NCBI RefSeq assembly: GCF_023243045.1
Contig: NZ_JALKFX010000087.1
Location: 1 to 38,213, forward strand
DNA from: Frankia sp. AgB32
GTDB lineage: Bacteria; Actinomycetota; Actinomycetes; Frankiales; Frankiaceae
Length of the DNA: 38,213 nt
Direction: 5' to 3'
Shown: positions 26,049 through 35,973 of the stretch, in pieces
Layout of the letters: each line of letters opens with the position of its first letter
Numbering within the stretch: position 1 is the stretch's first letter
Notes under the pieces: generated by a model
What the model was told of the DNA's origin: nothing
The model's database searches: none
What the model saw: only the letters and a program-made list of their open reading frames with translations
Translations under genes and position numbers: made by a program

Positions 26049-29000
26049 TCATGACACCGCGGAATGCTCCGCGTCCGGCGGCGCGGGCACGGCACCGGTG
26101 TCGGGCATCGCACCCGTGTCGGGAATGGCATCTGTGTCGGAAATGGCATCCGTGTCGGGAATGGCATCCGTGCCGGGCGCGGCCGTCGGGTCGGCGCCGG
26201 CCGTGAAGGCCGCCCACAGGCGGGCGTAGGCGCCGCCGGCGCGGACGAGCTCGGCGTGGGTGCCCTGCTCGGCGATGCGGCCGTCGGCCATCACCACGAC
26301 CCGGTCGGCGCGGGCGGCCGTGGTGAGCCGGTGGGCGATGACGATCGTGGTCCGCCGGGTGGTGACCGCCTCCGCGGCGGCCGTCACGGCGGCCTCGGTG
26401 GCGAGGTCGAGGGCGGCCGTCGCCTCGTCGAACAGCAGGATGTCCGGGTCGGCGAGTTCCGCGCGGGCGAGTGCGAGCAGTTGGCGCTGGCCGGCGGACA
26501 GCCCGCGGCCGCGCTCCCCCACCGCCTGGTCGTACCCGTCGGGGAGGGCCTCGATGAACGCCTCGGCGCCGACCGCGTGGGCGGCGGCGCGCACCTGCTC
26601 GTCCGAGGCGTCGGGGCGGGCGTAGGCGATGGCGTCGCGGACCGTGCCGGAGAACACGAACGGCTCCTGCGGGACGACCCCGAGGCGGCGCCGGAAGGCG
26701 GACAGGTCGAACTCGCGCACGTCGACGCCGTCGATGCGCACCGCCCCACTGGTCACGTCGTAGTAGCGGGCGATGAGCTTGAGCATCGTCGACTTGCCCG
26801 CGCCGGTCTCACCGACGAAGGCCACCGTCTCGCCGGGCGCGATCCGCAGGCTGACGCCGTCCACGGCGTTGCCCGCCGTCCGGGTACCGCCCGCCGGCCC
26901 GCCGGCGCCGGGCCGGGCGGCGACCGTGTAGGCGAAGGTCACGTCGTCGAGCACGACCTCACCGGTGAGCCGGCCGACGGCCCGGGGACGCTCGGCCGGC
27001 GGGGTGGACGTCGGGGTGCGCAGCAGGTCGGACAGCCGCCGCAGGCCCACCATGGCCTGCTGATAGCCGTCGAACACCTGGGACAGCTGCTGGACGGGTG
27101 AGAAGAACAGGTTCACATACAGCAGGAACGCGAGCAGCGCGCCGGCGGAGAGGTCGCCGTGCACCGCGAGGTGGGCGCCGATGCCGAGGACGAGCGCGCC
27201 GGCGATCCGGGAGAGGAACTCCACCCCCGGGAAGTAGAACGCGATCATCTGCTGGGCCCGCATCCGGGACCGCCGGTAGGAGTCGGCGAGCGCGCGGAAG
27301 CGCTCCTGGTTGACCTCCTCGCGGCCGAACGCCTGCGCGACCCGCAGCCCGGTGAGGTTCTCCTGCAGGGACGCGTTGACGGCGCTGACCCGCTCCCGCG
27401 CCTCGGTGTACGCGATCGACGACCGCCGCCGGAAGATCACCGTTGCGACGATCAGTACCGGCAGGACGGCGACGACGACCAGGGCGAGCTCGGCGTCGAG
27501 GATCAGCAACGCGATCAGGACGCCGAAGAACGACAGCAGGCTGACGATGGCGGTGGTCAGGCCGGTCTGCAGGAACGTCGACAGGGCGTCGACGTCGGTC
27601 GTCATCCGGGTCATGATCCGCCCGGCGAGCTCGCGCTCGTAGTAGTCCAGCCCGAGCCGCTGGAGGTGGGCGAACGTCTTCACCCGCAGCACGTAGAGCA
27701 GCCGCTCGCCCATCCGCCCGGTGACCCGGGTCTGGTAGACCTGGGTCACCCAGTCGGCCAGGGTGATCGCGAGGGCGATCCCCGCGGTGCCGAACAGCAC
27801 CCCCCGGGCGTGGTTGGTCACGCCCGCGTCGACGGCGTGGCGCACCAGGGCCGGCAGGGCGAGCCCCGCGACGGCGTCGAGCGCGACGAGCAGCAGGCCC
27901 ACGACGAGCGGGACGCGCACCCACGCCAGCAGCCGCCCGAGGGTGAAGCCCGGATCGGGCGCTGCGGCGGCCGCCTGGTCGACGGACGGGTCGTCCTCGG
28001 CCGGCGGGAGCGCGTCGACCTTGGCGAGCAGCTCCGGTGTCGCCGGGACGTCCCCGAACGCCCCACCACCGCCGATCGCCCGCCCGCCGGGCCCGCCGAA
28101 CGCCCGCGCCCCACCACCGACCCCGCCGGAGCCGCCGCCGAATCCACGCCCGCCACCCGTCCCCGCCGCGACGGCGCCGTTGCGGTGTCCGCCCGCAGCA
28201 GATCCCTGCCCACCGATCCGGCTCCCGAGGACGGCCGGCACAACCAGCCCTGAGCCAACGGCCGGCCCTGGGACCGCGGCTTCGCTCGCGGCCGACCCGG
28301 CCACCTCCGCCTGTGTCACGGCCGCCTGCGGCACGGCCGCCTGCGGCACGGCCGCCTGCGGCACGGCCGCAGCGGTTCCAGCCGCATCGGTCCGGCTGGC
28401 GGTGCCGGCGGGATCGGGTGGGGTCTGGTCGGCGAGGGTGTCGCCGGGGCCGGCGAGCAGGGCGCGGAACAGCGGGCTGCGGACGGCCAGTTCGTCCTCG
28501 GTGCCGAGGTCGACGATGCGGCCGGCGTCGAGGACCGCGATGCGGTCGGCGAGGTGCAGCGTCGAGCGGCGGTGCGCGATGAGCAGGGTGGTGCGTCCGC
28601 GCATGACCTCGGCGAGGGTGGCGTGGATGCGCGCCTCGATGCCGGCGTCGACCGCGGAGGTGGCGTCGTCGAGGATCAGCACTGTCGGGTCGCTCAGCAG
28701 CGCGCGGGCGAGCGCGACGCGCTGGCGCTGGCCGCCGGAGAGGGTGAGCCCCTGCTCGCCGACGACCGTGTCGTAGCCGTCGGGCAGGTCGCGGATGAAC
28801 CCGTCGGCCTGGGCGGCCCGCGCCGCGGCGACGACCTGGTCCTCGGTGGCATCCGGCCGACCGTAGCCGATGTTCGCCCGGACGGTGTCGGAGTACAGGA
28901 AGCTGTCCTCGAACACCATCCCGAGCTGCGCGCGCAGCGACCGCAGCGTCAACGTGCGGACGTCGTGGCCGTCGAGGCGGACCGCGCCGGCCTGCGGGTC

Positions 29001-30281
29001 ATAAAAACGCGGCAGCAGCTGGGAGATCGTCGACTTGCCGGAGCCGGACGTGCCCACCAGCGCGACGGTCTCCCCCGGCTCGATCCGCAGGCTGACGTCG
29101 CGCAGCACCGGCCGGTCCGGCTGGTAGCCGAAGGTGACGCCGTCCAGCTCGACCAGCCCGCGGGCGGAGTCGAGGGTGACGGCGTCCGGCGGGTCCGTGA
29201 TCGTCGACCGGGAGTCGATGATCTCGAAGATCCGCACGGTGCTGGCCCTGGCCTGCTGGCCGACGGTGAGCAGACCCGCGAGCGTGCGGGTCGGGCCGAT
29301 CAGCGCACCGAGGTAGGTGCTGAACGCGAGGAACGTGCCGAGGGTGATCCTGTCCGTGAGCGCCAGCCACCCGCCGAGCGCCAGCACGGCGACCTGCCCG
29401 AGGGCCGGCACCGCCTGCATCGCCGCCCCGAACCGGCTGGTGATCCGCACCGCCCGCATCCGCAGCGCGAACAGCACCCGGGCGTGCGCGGACACCCGGT
29501 CGAGCTCCCGCGGCTCCTGCCCGAACCCCTTCACCACCCGCACGCCCGCGACGGCCTCCTCGACCGCGCCGGCGACCTCACCCGCCTGCTGCTGCGCCGC
29601 CCACGTCGCGGGGAAGACCGTGTGCCGCGCCCGCGCCCCGAGCAGGAACAGCGCCGGCCCCATGGCCAGCGCGATCAACGTCAGGACCGGCGAGAGCCAC
29701 GCCATCGCGACCAGCGACACGATGAACAGCACCAGGTTGCCGGACACCATCGGCAGATACGACAACAGCCCCTGGATGACCGTGACGTCCGAGATCGCCC
29801 GGCTCACCACCTGCCCGGTGGACAGCGCGTCCTGGCGCGCCCCGTCGAGCCGCTCGATCGTGCCGAACACGGCGTCCCGCAGGTCGTACTGGACGTCGAG
29901 CGACAGCTTCCCGCCGTAGAAACGCCGCAGGAACGCCGCTCCGAAGATCACCACACCGGACGCGAGCAGCATGATCAGGTACGGCGTGAGCGAATGCCGG
30001 TGCGTCACCACGACGTTGTCGATCACCTGCCGCTCCACCAGCGGCACGGCGGCGGTCACCAGCGTCGCGAGCAGCGCGCCCCCGAACGCCAGAACCGTGT
30101 TGCGGCGATACACCCACAACTGCCGCCCCAGCCGCCGCACCCACCCGACGGGCTCGGCCACCCTGGTCACCGACTCAGGGCCGGAGGCGGATTCCGGGCC
30201 GGCTGCCGGTACCTCCCGGGTGCGGGGCGGACCAGCGATGTGGGGCGCGTCCCGGCGGTCCGTCGGAGCGGGAATGGTCAT
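26049..30281 (-). CDS. Fused heterodimer-type ABC exporter (TMD-NBD-TMD-NBD)
   Basis: 1410 residues containing two complete ABC-B exporter halves in one chain. First TMD about 60-345, with Walker A GTSGSGKST (410-418), LSGGQ (514-518), Walker B VLILDD (534-539) and H-loop His570. The usual catalytic Glu after Walker B is Asp539, the hallmark of a degenerate ATP site. A Gly/Ala/Pro/Gln linker of about 150 residues follows, with AVPQA repeats. The second TMD spans about 790-1080. NBD2 has Walker A GETGAGKST (about 1155), signature LSAGQ (about 1260) and consensus FDEAT (about 1283). The combination of one degenerate and one consensus site matches TM287/288-like heterodimers, normally two genes. 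The C-terminal tail carries 18-bp repeats. Substrate unknown; drug, lipid or peptide export are possible. Confidence 0.93.
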   Translation of the reverse strand: MTIPAPTDRRDAPHIAGPPRTREVPAAGPESASGPESVTRVAEPVGWVRRLGRQLWVYRRNTVLAFGGALLATLVTAAVPLVERQVIDNVVVTHRHSLTPYLIMLLASGVVIFGAAFLRRFYGGKLSLDVQYDLRDAVFGTIERLDGARQDALSTGQVVSRAISDVTVIQGLLSYLPMVSGNLVLFIVSLVAMAWLSPVLTLIALAMGPALFLLGARARHTVFPATWAAQQQAGEVAGAVEEAVAGVRVVKGFGQEPRELDRVSAHARVLFALRMRAVRITSRFGAAMQAVPALGQVAVLALGGWLALTDRITLGTFLAFSTYLGALIGPTRTLAGLLTVGQQARASTVRIFEIIDSRSTITDPPDAVTLDSARGLVELDGVTFGYQPDRPVLRDVSLRIEPGETVALVGTSGSGKSTISQLLPRFYDPQAGAVRLDGHDVRTLTLRSLRAQLGMVFEDSFLYSDTVRANIGYGRPDATEDQVVAAARAAQADGFIRDLPDGYDTVVGEQGLTLSGGQRQRVALARALLSDPTVLILDDATSAVDAGIEARIHATLAEVMRGRTTLLIAHRRSTLHLADRIAVLDAGRIVDLGTEDELAVRSPLFRALLAGPGDTLADQTPPDPAGTASRTDAAGTAAAVPQAAVPQAAVPQAAVTQAEVAGSAASEAAVPGPAVGSGLVVPAVLGSRIGGQGSAAGGHRNGAVAAGTGGGRGFGGGSGGVGGGARAFGGPGGRAIGGGGAFGDVPATPELLAKVDALPPAEDDPSVDQAAAAAPDPGFTLGRLLAWVRVPLVVGLLLVALDAVAGLALPALVRHAVDAGVTNHARGVLFGTAGIALAITLADWVTQVYQTRVTGRMGERLLYVLRVKTFAHLQRLGLDYYERELAGRIMTRMTTDVDALSTFLQTGLTTAIVSLLSFFGVLIALLILDAELALVVVAVLPVLIVATVIFRRRSSIAYTEARERVSAVNASLQENLTGLRVAQAFGREEVNQERFRALADSYRRSRMRAQQMIAFYFPGVEFLSRIAGALVLGIGAHLAVHGDLSAGALLAFLLYVNLFFSPVQQLSQVFDGYQQAMVGLRRLSDLLRTPTSTPPAERPRAVGRLTGEVVLDDVTFAYTVAARPGAGGPAGGTRTAGNAVDGVSLRIAPGETVAFVGETGAGKSTMLKLIARYYDVTSGAVRIDGVDVREFDLSAFRRRLGVVPQEPFVFSGTVRDAIAYARPDASDEQVRAAAHAVGAEAFIEALPDGYDQAVGERGRGLSAGQRQLLALARAELADPDILLFDEATAALDLATEAAVTAAAEAVTTRRTTIVIAHRLTTAARADRVVVMADGRIAEQGTHAELVRAGGAYARLWAAFTAGADPTAAPGTDAIPDTDAISDTDAIPDTGAMPDTGAVPAPPDAEHSAVS
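26098..26169. repeat. Four tandem 18-bp repeats in the exporter C-terminal tail
   Basis: Units such as GTGTCGGGAATGGCATCC repeat at 26098, 26116, 26134 and 26152 with few mismatches, followed by a decayed fifth. On the coding strand they give hexapeptides of the form DT-(D/G)-A-(I/M)-(P/S). The repeat is in frame, so copy number changes only lengthen the acidic tail. Confidence 0.85.
28321..28365. repeat. Three perfect 15-bp repeats in the exporter inter-domain linker
   Basis: GCCGCCTGCGGCACG occurs three times without mismatch, flanked by degenerate copies. The coding strand reads AVPQA pentapeptides between the first nucleotide-binding domain and the second membrane domain, in a flexible Pro/Gly/Ala linker (about residues 612-770). 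Confidence 0.9.
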
Positions 30282-30775
30282 CCCGCCCTCGGCTGTCGCC
30301 CCGACCTGGCGCTGATCCGGCTCACGGGCGGGAGACGGCGGAACCGACGTCCCACTGGTGCGCTGGGACGCCTCAGGCGCGGAGGCGGATGCTTCGGTGC
30401 TCGCGGCGGACCTCCTGGTCGACGGTTACGACGGACCGGCCGAGAGGGCACGCGCCCTCCGCTCCGACCGTACGTCCCTCGGCAGCCGCGCACGACCCAC
30501 TCCGTACCTGTCAGCGCAACATCCCGGCAACCCGTTTGATGCCCGCCCCGCTCCGCCCCAGACCACACCTCGCCCCGCCGCCGACCGCTTCCAGCAAGCG
30601 ATCATGGTGTTCCGCGGCACCGCCGACCTCCCGCCAGGATGTCCCAGCTCGCCCACCCTCCGCGACCGGGACCAACCTGTCCCGGATGTGCACCCACCCC
30701 CCATCCACGCTCCGACGGAGACCTGGTACAGTTCTCGATGTCGACGCGGTAACCGACAGGGAACGCGCAGGCAAC
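30282..30775. other. Intergenic region upstream of tRNA-Lys, no gene seen
   Basis: Roughly 490 bp separate the ABC exporter start and tRNA-Lys. Frames open in either direction lack family resemblance and ribosome sites. The right end must contain the tRNA-Lys promoter; TTCTCGATGTCGACG at about 30731 precedes the tRNA by 40 bp, but I cannot assign boxes with confidence. Confidence 0.5.
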
Positions 30776-30848
30776 GCGCCGTTAGCTCAATTGGCAGAGC
30801 AGCGGACTCTTAATCCGCGGGTTCGGGGTTCAAGTCCCTGACGGCGCA
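30776..30848 (+). tRNA. tRNA-Lys (anticodon CTT)
   Basis: A complete 73-nt tRNA: acceptor GCGCCGT pairs with ACGGCGC, D arm TAGCTCAATTGGCAGAGCA, anticodon stem GCGGA/TCCGC around CTCTTAA, and T arm GGGTTCAAGTCCC. Discriminator A. No CCA is encoded. The 3' portion from the anticodon loop onward is the left attachment sequence of the integrated element to the right, and the integration left the tRNA intact. Confidence 0.97.
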
Positions 30849-30852
30849 CCCG
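30807..30852 (+). repeat. Left attachment repeat (attL), 46 bp
   Basis: A perfect copy of 37382-37427. It starts at nucleotide 32 of tRNA-Lys (anticodon loop) and ends 4 bp past the tRNA 3' end. Use of a tRNA 3' half as the identity segment is standard for tyrosine-integrase elements. Confidence 0.95.
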
Positions 30853-30936
30853 CTCCCATCAGCCCATACGGCACGGTCCTGCCGTAGCGCTGATCCTTCT
30901 TGGCAGCCACGCTGGCAGCCAGAGGGCACACAGCAG

Positions 30937-31390
30937 TTATTCGGCCTCTGGCTCCTCCTCCGTTTCTTCCTCTGACTTCGGCTGGGGCTTGTCACTGTTC
31001 GTGGTGTCCCACAGCGTCGCTGCCATCCGGTCCGCGGCGTCGGTGGACAGCTCCGGCGCAACGTGGCTGTAGGTGCCGAGCGTCAGGCTGATCTGTGAGT
31101 GCCCCATGATCTCCATGACGACCCGCGGGTGGACCTTCTGCGCGAGCAGAAGGCTTGCCATCGTGTGACGCGCGTCGTGCAACCGGGCAGCCCGAACGCC
31201 CGCAGCGTCGAGGAGCGCCTTCCAGGCCCGGTGATCGGCACTGGGGTCGATCGGGTGGCCAGTCGGCTGCGTGAACACCAAATCGTGCTCGTTACGCCAT
31301 GCGCTGCCGGCCGCTTCCGCTTCCTGGCGTTGCGTCGCACGGTGCGCGGGCGAGCCGCGCAGAGCCGGCAGGCCAAGCGGACGGGCCGGT
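30937..31390 (-). pseudogene. Tyrosine-type site-specific integrase, C-terminal remnant
   Basis: Only the C-terminal half of the catalytic domain remains: ATQRQEAEAAGSAWRNEHDLVF is the recognisable start region, then HDARHTMAS (H-x-x-R box), MGHSQISLT (His) and nucleophile Tyr in GTYSHVAPELS. The protein ends in an acidic Glu-rich tail (stop at 30937). The N-terminal arm-binding domain and first catalytic Arg region are missing, and the frame runs instead into unrelated sequence derived from a TetR gene. It cannot be active. It lies 84 bp from attL in the expected orientation. The junction near 31390 is approximate. Confidence 0.85.
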
Positions 31391-31946
<556 letters not shown>

Positions 31947-32125
31947 CGTGGCGCCACCTCGGTGCGGCGGTCCGCACACGGCTACCCGCGGGCGCCCTCG
32001 AGGCTGTCCTTTCCCGCGGCCCTCCCCGCGCGGTCGGTCGAGCGATGCCGTCGGACGCGCGGACCAGGACACCGCCCGCGACCGCGCTACCGCCGCGGGC
32101 CGCTCGAACCCGTCGCGGGCGGAGG

Positions 32126-33328
32126 TCAGTCGGCCGTGGGCGCTGGCGCGCAGGCGACGACGGCGTGGCGCAGTTCGTAACTCCCCAGGCCGTCGAACCA
32201 GGTCAGGTCCGGCGCACGCTCCAGGTGGATGCCGGGCACGGCGAACAACCCGTCCAGAAAGATCCGTGACTCGGCCATCGCGACCTGCGCGCCGGGGCAG
32301 CGGTGGCTGCCGTCGCCGAAGCTCAGGAACGAGCCGACCTGCTTCTGCTTCGCCCCCCGGTCCGGGTCGAGCGCGTGCGGGCAGGCACCGACCGCCGCCG
32401 GGTCGACGTTGGCCGCGCGGATGTTGATGGCGAGCACGTCGCCCGCGGCCGCGACGGCGCCGGTGAACGCGACGTCACGCTCGGCCCTGCGGTGCAGCAT
32501 CGCCGCGACGGGCTCCAGGCGCAGGATCTCCTCCAGGATCGCGGTCTGGTCGGCCGCGTCCGCCGCGACGAAACGGGCCCGCAGCGCGTCGTCCTCGAAC
32601 AGGTGCCAGGCCGCCATCACGATGAACTCACGCGTCGTGACCATGCCGGCTACCGCGTAGGTCATGCACTCCACCAGGATCGCCCGGTCCGGGTAGCTCT
32701 CGTCGATCAGGTGCGAGATGACGTCGTCGCGCCGCTCGGCCCGGCGCGCCCTGATCGCCGGACGGACGTCCCGCAGGTAGAACCGCCCCGCGTGGAGCGC
32801 GGACACGAGCCCGACACCGAACCGGACGGCCTTGTTCCTGGAACCGACCCGCGTGGCGAACAACGAGGCCTCGATCCGGCCCGCCATCATGGCCTGGTCA
32901 CTGCCGGTCAGCCCGATGATCTCCGCCGCGACTGCGACGGCGAGTTCGTAGCTGAGCTCGTCGAGACGAGCGGTACCGGTCGCGCGCAGCCGGCCGAGCA
33001 GCCGCTCGGTGGTGCGCTCCATGACCAGCCGGTGGTGGGTGTTGATGGCCTTGGGGGTGAAGTAGCGCGCGATCGCGGTCCGCGCCTTCTTGTGCCGCTC
33101 GCCGTCGAGGAAGAACACCGGGCAGAACCTGTCCTCCGGGGAGAACCGGTCACCGCTCACGCCAGCCTGCAGCATCTGGCCGCTGCGCAGGACCTCCCGG
33201 CCTAAGCCGAAACCACCGACTTCCCTCGCCCCGGGCTCAGGCCGGACGCGCCCGGCGGCGATCTTCGCCGACTTTTGGTCGTCGTGCGTCGGGTCCATCG
33301 CGTCCGCGGGGAGCTCCGTTGTCGTCAC
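32126..33328 (-). CDS. Cytochrome P450
   Basis: 400 residues from a GTG at 33328, with TGGAGA a few bases upstream (an ATG at 33298 is the alternative). Diagnostic P450 features: I-helix AGMVTT (227-232), K-helix Glu267-x-x-Arg270 (EEILR) and heme loop SFGDGSHRCPG with axial Cys344. The length and soluble N-terminus match class I bacterial P450s, which need separate ferredoxin and reductase; none is encoded nearby. The substrate is not predictable. The I-helix lacks the usual acidic residue before Thr (AGMVTT instead of AGxDTT), a variation seen in several actinobacterial P450s. Divergent TetR gene at 33555 is the likely local regulator. Confidence 0.92.
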   Translation of the reverse strand: MTTTELPADAMDPTHDDQKSAKIAAGRVRPEPGAREVGGFGLGREVLRSGQMLQAGVSGDRFSPEDRFCPVFFLDGERHKKARTAIARYFTPKAINTHHRLVMERTTERLLGRLRATGTARLDELSYELAVAVAAEIIGLTGSDQAMMAGRIEASLFATRVGSRNKAVRFGVGLVSALHAGRFYLRDVRPAIRARRAERRDDVISHLIDESYPDRAILVECMTYAVAGMVTTREFIVMAAWHLFEDDALRARFVAADAADQTAILEEILRLEPVAAMLHRRAERDVAFTGAVAAAGDVLAINIRAANVDPAAVGACPHALDPDRGAKQKQVGSFLSFGDGSHRCPGAQVAMAESRIFLDGLFAVPGIHLERAPDLTWFDGLGSYELRHAVVACAPAPTAD

Positions 33329-33402
33329 GATCGTCTCCAGACACCGGTCACCCGGTACATAGCGGACAAGGTGCGTCGAGCGTAAGCCATCTCAAGCAAG
33401 AT

Positions 33403-33431
33403 GTCTCGCACGAGATTGCCCCATGCGAGAC
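33403..33431. promoter_or_regulatory. Inverted repeat between P450 and TetR genes, operator candidate
   Basis: GTCTCGCA (33403-33410) and TGCGAGAC (33424-33431) are perfect 8-bp arms separated by 13 bp. The left arm also starts a shorter TCTCG-CA-CGAGA palindrome. Its position in the divergent P450/TetR gap fits a TetR-type operator controlling both genes. Confidence 0.55.
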
Positions 33432-33554
33432 GCCCCGACGCCGGCGACCCACTCACGCGCCAGCGTGCGCGCGACTAGATTCGTCCCTGCGCTCGCGCCG
33501 GCCGCCACCAACGGCCACGCTGACGAGCCACCGGCGACGCGGACGGGAGACCAG

Positions 33555-34247
33555 GTGGCGGGCTCGACCAACGCGCAGGACCCCGACTCCTCTCGCCGCG
33601 CCGCGGCCCGCCCGCCGCGCGCCCGCGTCTACGAGAACTCGCAACGGTCCCGGCAGGCCGCGGCCACCCGGGAGCGGATCCTCACCACGGCGACCCAGCT
33701 GGTGCATGACCTCCCGAACTGGGACTGGCGAAGCCTGACCGTCCGCGCGGTCGCCCGCCAGGCCGGCGTGAACGAGAGCACCGTCTACCGCCATTTCGCC
33801 ACGGAACGGAATCTGCACGACGCCGTCCTGCGCCGGCTCGAGACCGAGGCCGGCGTCGAACTCGCGTCGATGCGCCTGGAGACAATCGGCCACACGATCA
33901 GCCAGACCTTCGCCTACCTCAGCAGGTTCCCCATCGAGGCCCGGCCCGTCCACGACCCGACCTTCGCGGCACTCGACCAACGCCGTCGCGACGCACTGCG
34001 CGCGGCGGTCAACCAGGCGGCCGAGGACTGGCCCGACGACGAACGCGAGATGGCGACCGCCGCGCTGGACGCCTACTGGAGCGTGCCCACCTTCGAACGC
34101 ATGGTCACAACCTGGAACCTCGACCCAACGGCCGCGGCGGACGCCGCCACCTGGGTGATAGGCCTCATCGAGACGGCCATCCGCGCCGGCCACCGGCCAC
34201 CCCGCCACGCGAACGCTCCCGGAAGCGCCACGCCCCCGCCCGACTGA
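33555..34247 (+). CDS. TetR family transcriptional regulator
   Basis: About 230 residues from the GTG at 33555, preceded by GGGAGA at a suitable distance. An in-frame ATG at 33423 would add 44 low-complexity residues but lies inside the putative operator, so I prefer the later start. The TetR N-domain has ATRERILTTATQLVHD and the helix-turn-helix LTVRAVARQAGVNESTVYRHF. The C-terminal ligand-binding half (about 115-215) is not recognisable beyond fold. Divergent from the P450 gene, which it probably represses along with itself. Confidence 0.88.
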   Translation: MAGSTNAQDPDSSRRAAARPPRARVYENSQRSRQAAATRERILTTATQLVHDLPNWDWRSLTVRAVARQAGVNESTVYRHFATERNLHDAVLRRLETEAGVELASMRLETIGHTISQTFAYLSRFPIEARPVHDPTFAALDQRRRDALRAAVNQAAEDWPDDEREMATAALDAYWSVPTFERMVTTWNLDPTAAADAATWVIGLIETAIRAGHRPPRHANAPGSATPPPD

Positions 34248-34375
34248 CGTCGCCAGCCACCCGGGCGGACCTCAGCACCCCGTCCCCACACCACCGGCCA
34301 GGCCTTCACCCGCCGAGACCAGCACCTCTCGTGGGTGCGGGTCGCTGGCGCGCCGATTCTGTCGTACCCGTGCGC

Positions 34376-34690
34376 TTACATGCGGCTGTCTGACCGGGTG
34401 CAGGTCGGACCTTGAGACCGATCGGCGACACGGCACCACTCCCGCTCCTCTGCCGCGCGGCGGGGCCGACTGCCGAGCTCGCTCCACCGCGCGAGGTCCG
34501 CGCCCAGCCGACGCGTCCGCTCGGCGTCGTATTCAGCACGAAATCCGTCGCCCGCACCGACTCCGGCGATATGGACGACGCCGGTGACCCGGTCGGGGAA
34601 ACGCGCGGCATAGCGCAGGGCGAGTTCGGCGCCCCAGGAGTGCCCGACCACACCCCAACGGTCCACGCCCACGGCGGCTCGAGCTCCGCA
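34376..34690 (-). pseudogene. Alpha/beta-hydrolase (proline-iminopeptidase-like) fragment
   Basis: About 100 codons show the nucleophile elbow GHSWG within VGVDRWGVVGHSWGAELALRY, followed by RFPDRVTGVVHIAGVG and a segment RRLGADLARWSELG typical of prolyl aminopeptidase-like hydrolases. Upstream of VGVDRWG the homology stops, in frame change, and downstream the lid and the Asp/His of the triad are missing. This is an internal piece of a roughly 300-residue enzyme, so the gene is dead. Confidence 0.65.
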
Positions 34691-35244
34691 CGGCCGCCGG
34701 GGTGCGCCGGGTCGACGTCGATCAGCCGCACCTGGAAGTCCGCCACGGGTGTGCCGGCAACGTCGGCCAGGATGACGGGCAGCCAGGCAGACACCAAGGA
34801 CGTCACCATACGGTGATCGTCGCCGGTCACCGTCGCGGGTTCAAGGCCTACGAGGCGGCGAGAGCGCGGCAACACCATTCCCACAGCCGGCAACGATCAA
34901 CAGTCGTGATCCAGGGAACCCAGCTCCATCGCACACGCGACTCCGCCAGTCTCGGGCCCCGAATCCGACATGATCGAGTGACAGTCGCACGATCGGATCA
35001 GATGTCGTCCTGCCAGGACAGTAACGCACCCGCCGCCGCTTCTTCGATCAACGCTGCTGTTCTGGTGGCCGGTTGGCGGCGCAGTCCCCCGGCAACCCGG
35101 TGAGGCCCCCCGGATTCGATGGAGCCCCTGATACACAACCTCGAACCAGATGCCGGATTCGGCCCGGTTTTTCTGCTGGTGCGCCGCGGCCGGCCGACAC
35201 CAATCATATAAAGAGTGCATGGATAATTACTCAGGGGCGCGGCG
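34691..35244. other. Non-coding or decayed stretch within the element
   Basis: I see no intact gene in these 550 bp. Codon bias is weak in all frames, GC is lower than in the chromosome outside, and no terminator or repeat stands out. It may contain further eroded pieces of the hydrolase gene on its left side. The right end must hold the promoter of the gene at 35245. Confidence 0.45.
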
Positions 35245-35973
35245 ATGAGGCTCTCGAACGTACCGTCCTGGCGGCTGGAGGTGGGCGGGGCACAGGTCCT
35301 GGACATGGCCCTGTTCCTGCGAGACGTCGCCCAGCTGATCGTCCCACAGGCCGAGGACGCACCCTCGGGGCAGGTGGCTCGGTCGGCAGGTGATGCTGGC
35401 GCCGTCCCCGCATCCGGCCCAGCCGGCTACCCGCTCAACGCGGACGATCGCCGCACAGTCGGCGCGGACTGGCTTCGCTGGTGGCGCGAACTCGTGAGAT
35501 TCGAGGCCGATCCAGAGCCGACCCATGACCCGGAATCGGTGCCAGAATCAGCAGCCTCCGCCGCGCGGTCTCCTGGAGCCCGGTGGCGGCGCCGGCAGGC
35601 CAGGCAGGAGAACGTCTTCGATCCGCCGACGTTCGCCGCACTCGAACCGTGGCCACACCTGCGCCGACTGGCCGCCCTCGGCTTCACGGACGCCCGCGAC
35701 TGGAGCAACCAGGCCAGCCAGGCCCCCGCAGGGACCAACTCCCCCGCCCTGGTGAGCTGGGACCTGATCAACGAGGTTGTAGCCGCCACCATGAGCGATC
35801 ATCATCTCGCCCCGGACCAGATACACGGGAAGCTCATTGTTCTGAACGTCACGGACGACTGGTCACATCGCCCGAGGCCCGGCATCGCCCTGTGCTCGCT
35901 GTCCGTCGCCCACGATCCAGCCACCGTCAGCACATTGCTGCGTGACACGCTTGCTCCGGGCAACCATCAGTAG
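35245..35973 (+). CDS. Protein of unknown function in the tRNA-Lys element
   Basis: 242 residues; I do not recognise a family. The ATG is preceded by CAGGGGCGCGG, a fair ribosome site. The N-terminus (MRLSNVPSWRLEVGG) leads into a short amphipathic helix (about 18-34), a Pro/Ala-rich linker (35-65), an RWWREL-containing helix and an Arg-rich patch (ARWRRRQARQENVF). A compact C-terminal domain ends LCSLSVAHDPATVSTLL. No signal peptide or membrane helix, so it is cytoplasmic. The later part (about 125-235) has beta-alpha character (GKLIVLNVTDDW). Codon use is less GC3-biased than the chromosome outside the element, consistent with acquisition. Confidence 0.55.
   Translation: MRLSNVPSWRLEVGGAQVLDMALFLRDVAQLIVPQAEDAPSGQVARSAGDAGAVPASGPAGYPLNADDRRTVGADWLRWWRELVRFEADPEPTHDPESVPESAASAARSPGARWRRRQARQENVFDPPTFAALEPWPHLRRLAALGFTDARDWSNQASQAPAGTNSPALVSWDLINEVVAATMSDHHLAPDQIHGKLIVLNVTDDWSHRPRPGIALCSLSVAHDPATVSTLLRDTLAPGNHQ

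Noticed and set aside
26098-26169. An array of regulatory iterons
   Set aside because: The 18-bp units are in frame inside the exporter gene and encode a repeated acidic hexapeptide, so a coding explanation is sufficient.
28554-30539. A 661-codon plus-strand open frame opposite the ABC exporter
   Set aside because: Rich in Arg/Gly/His/Gln with no recognisable fold; a shadow of the exporter gene, which has intact Walker motifs.
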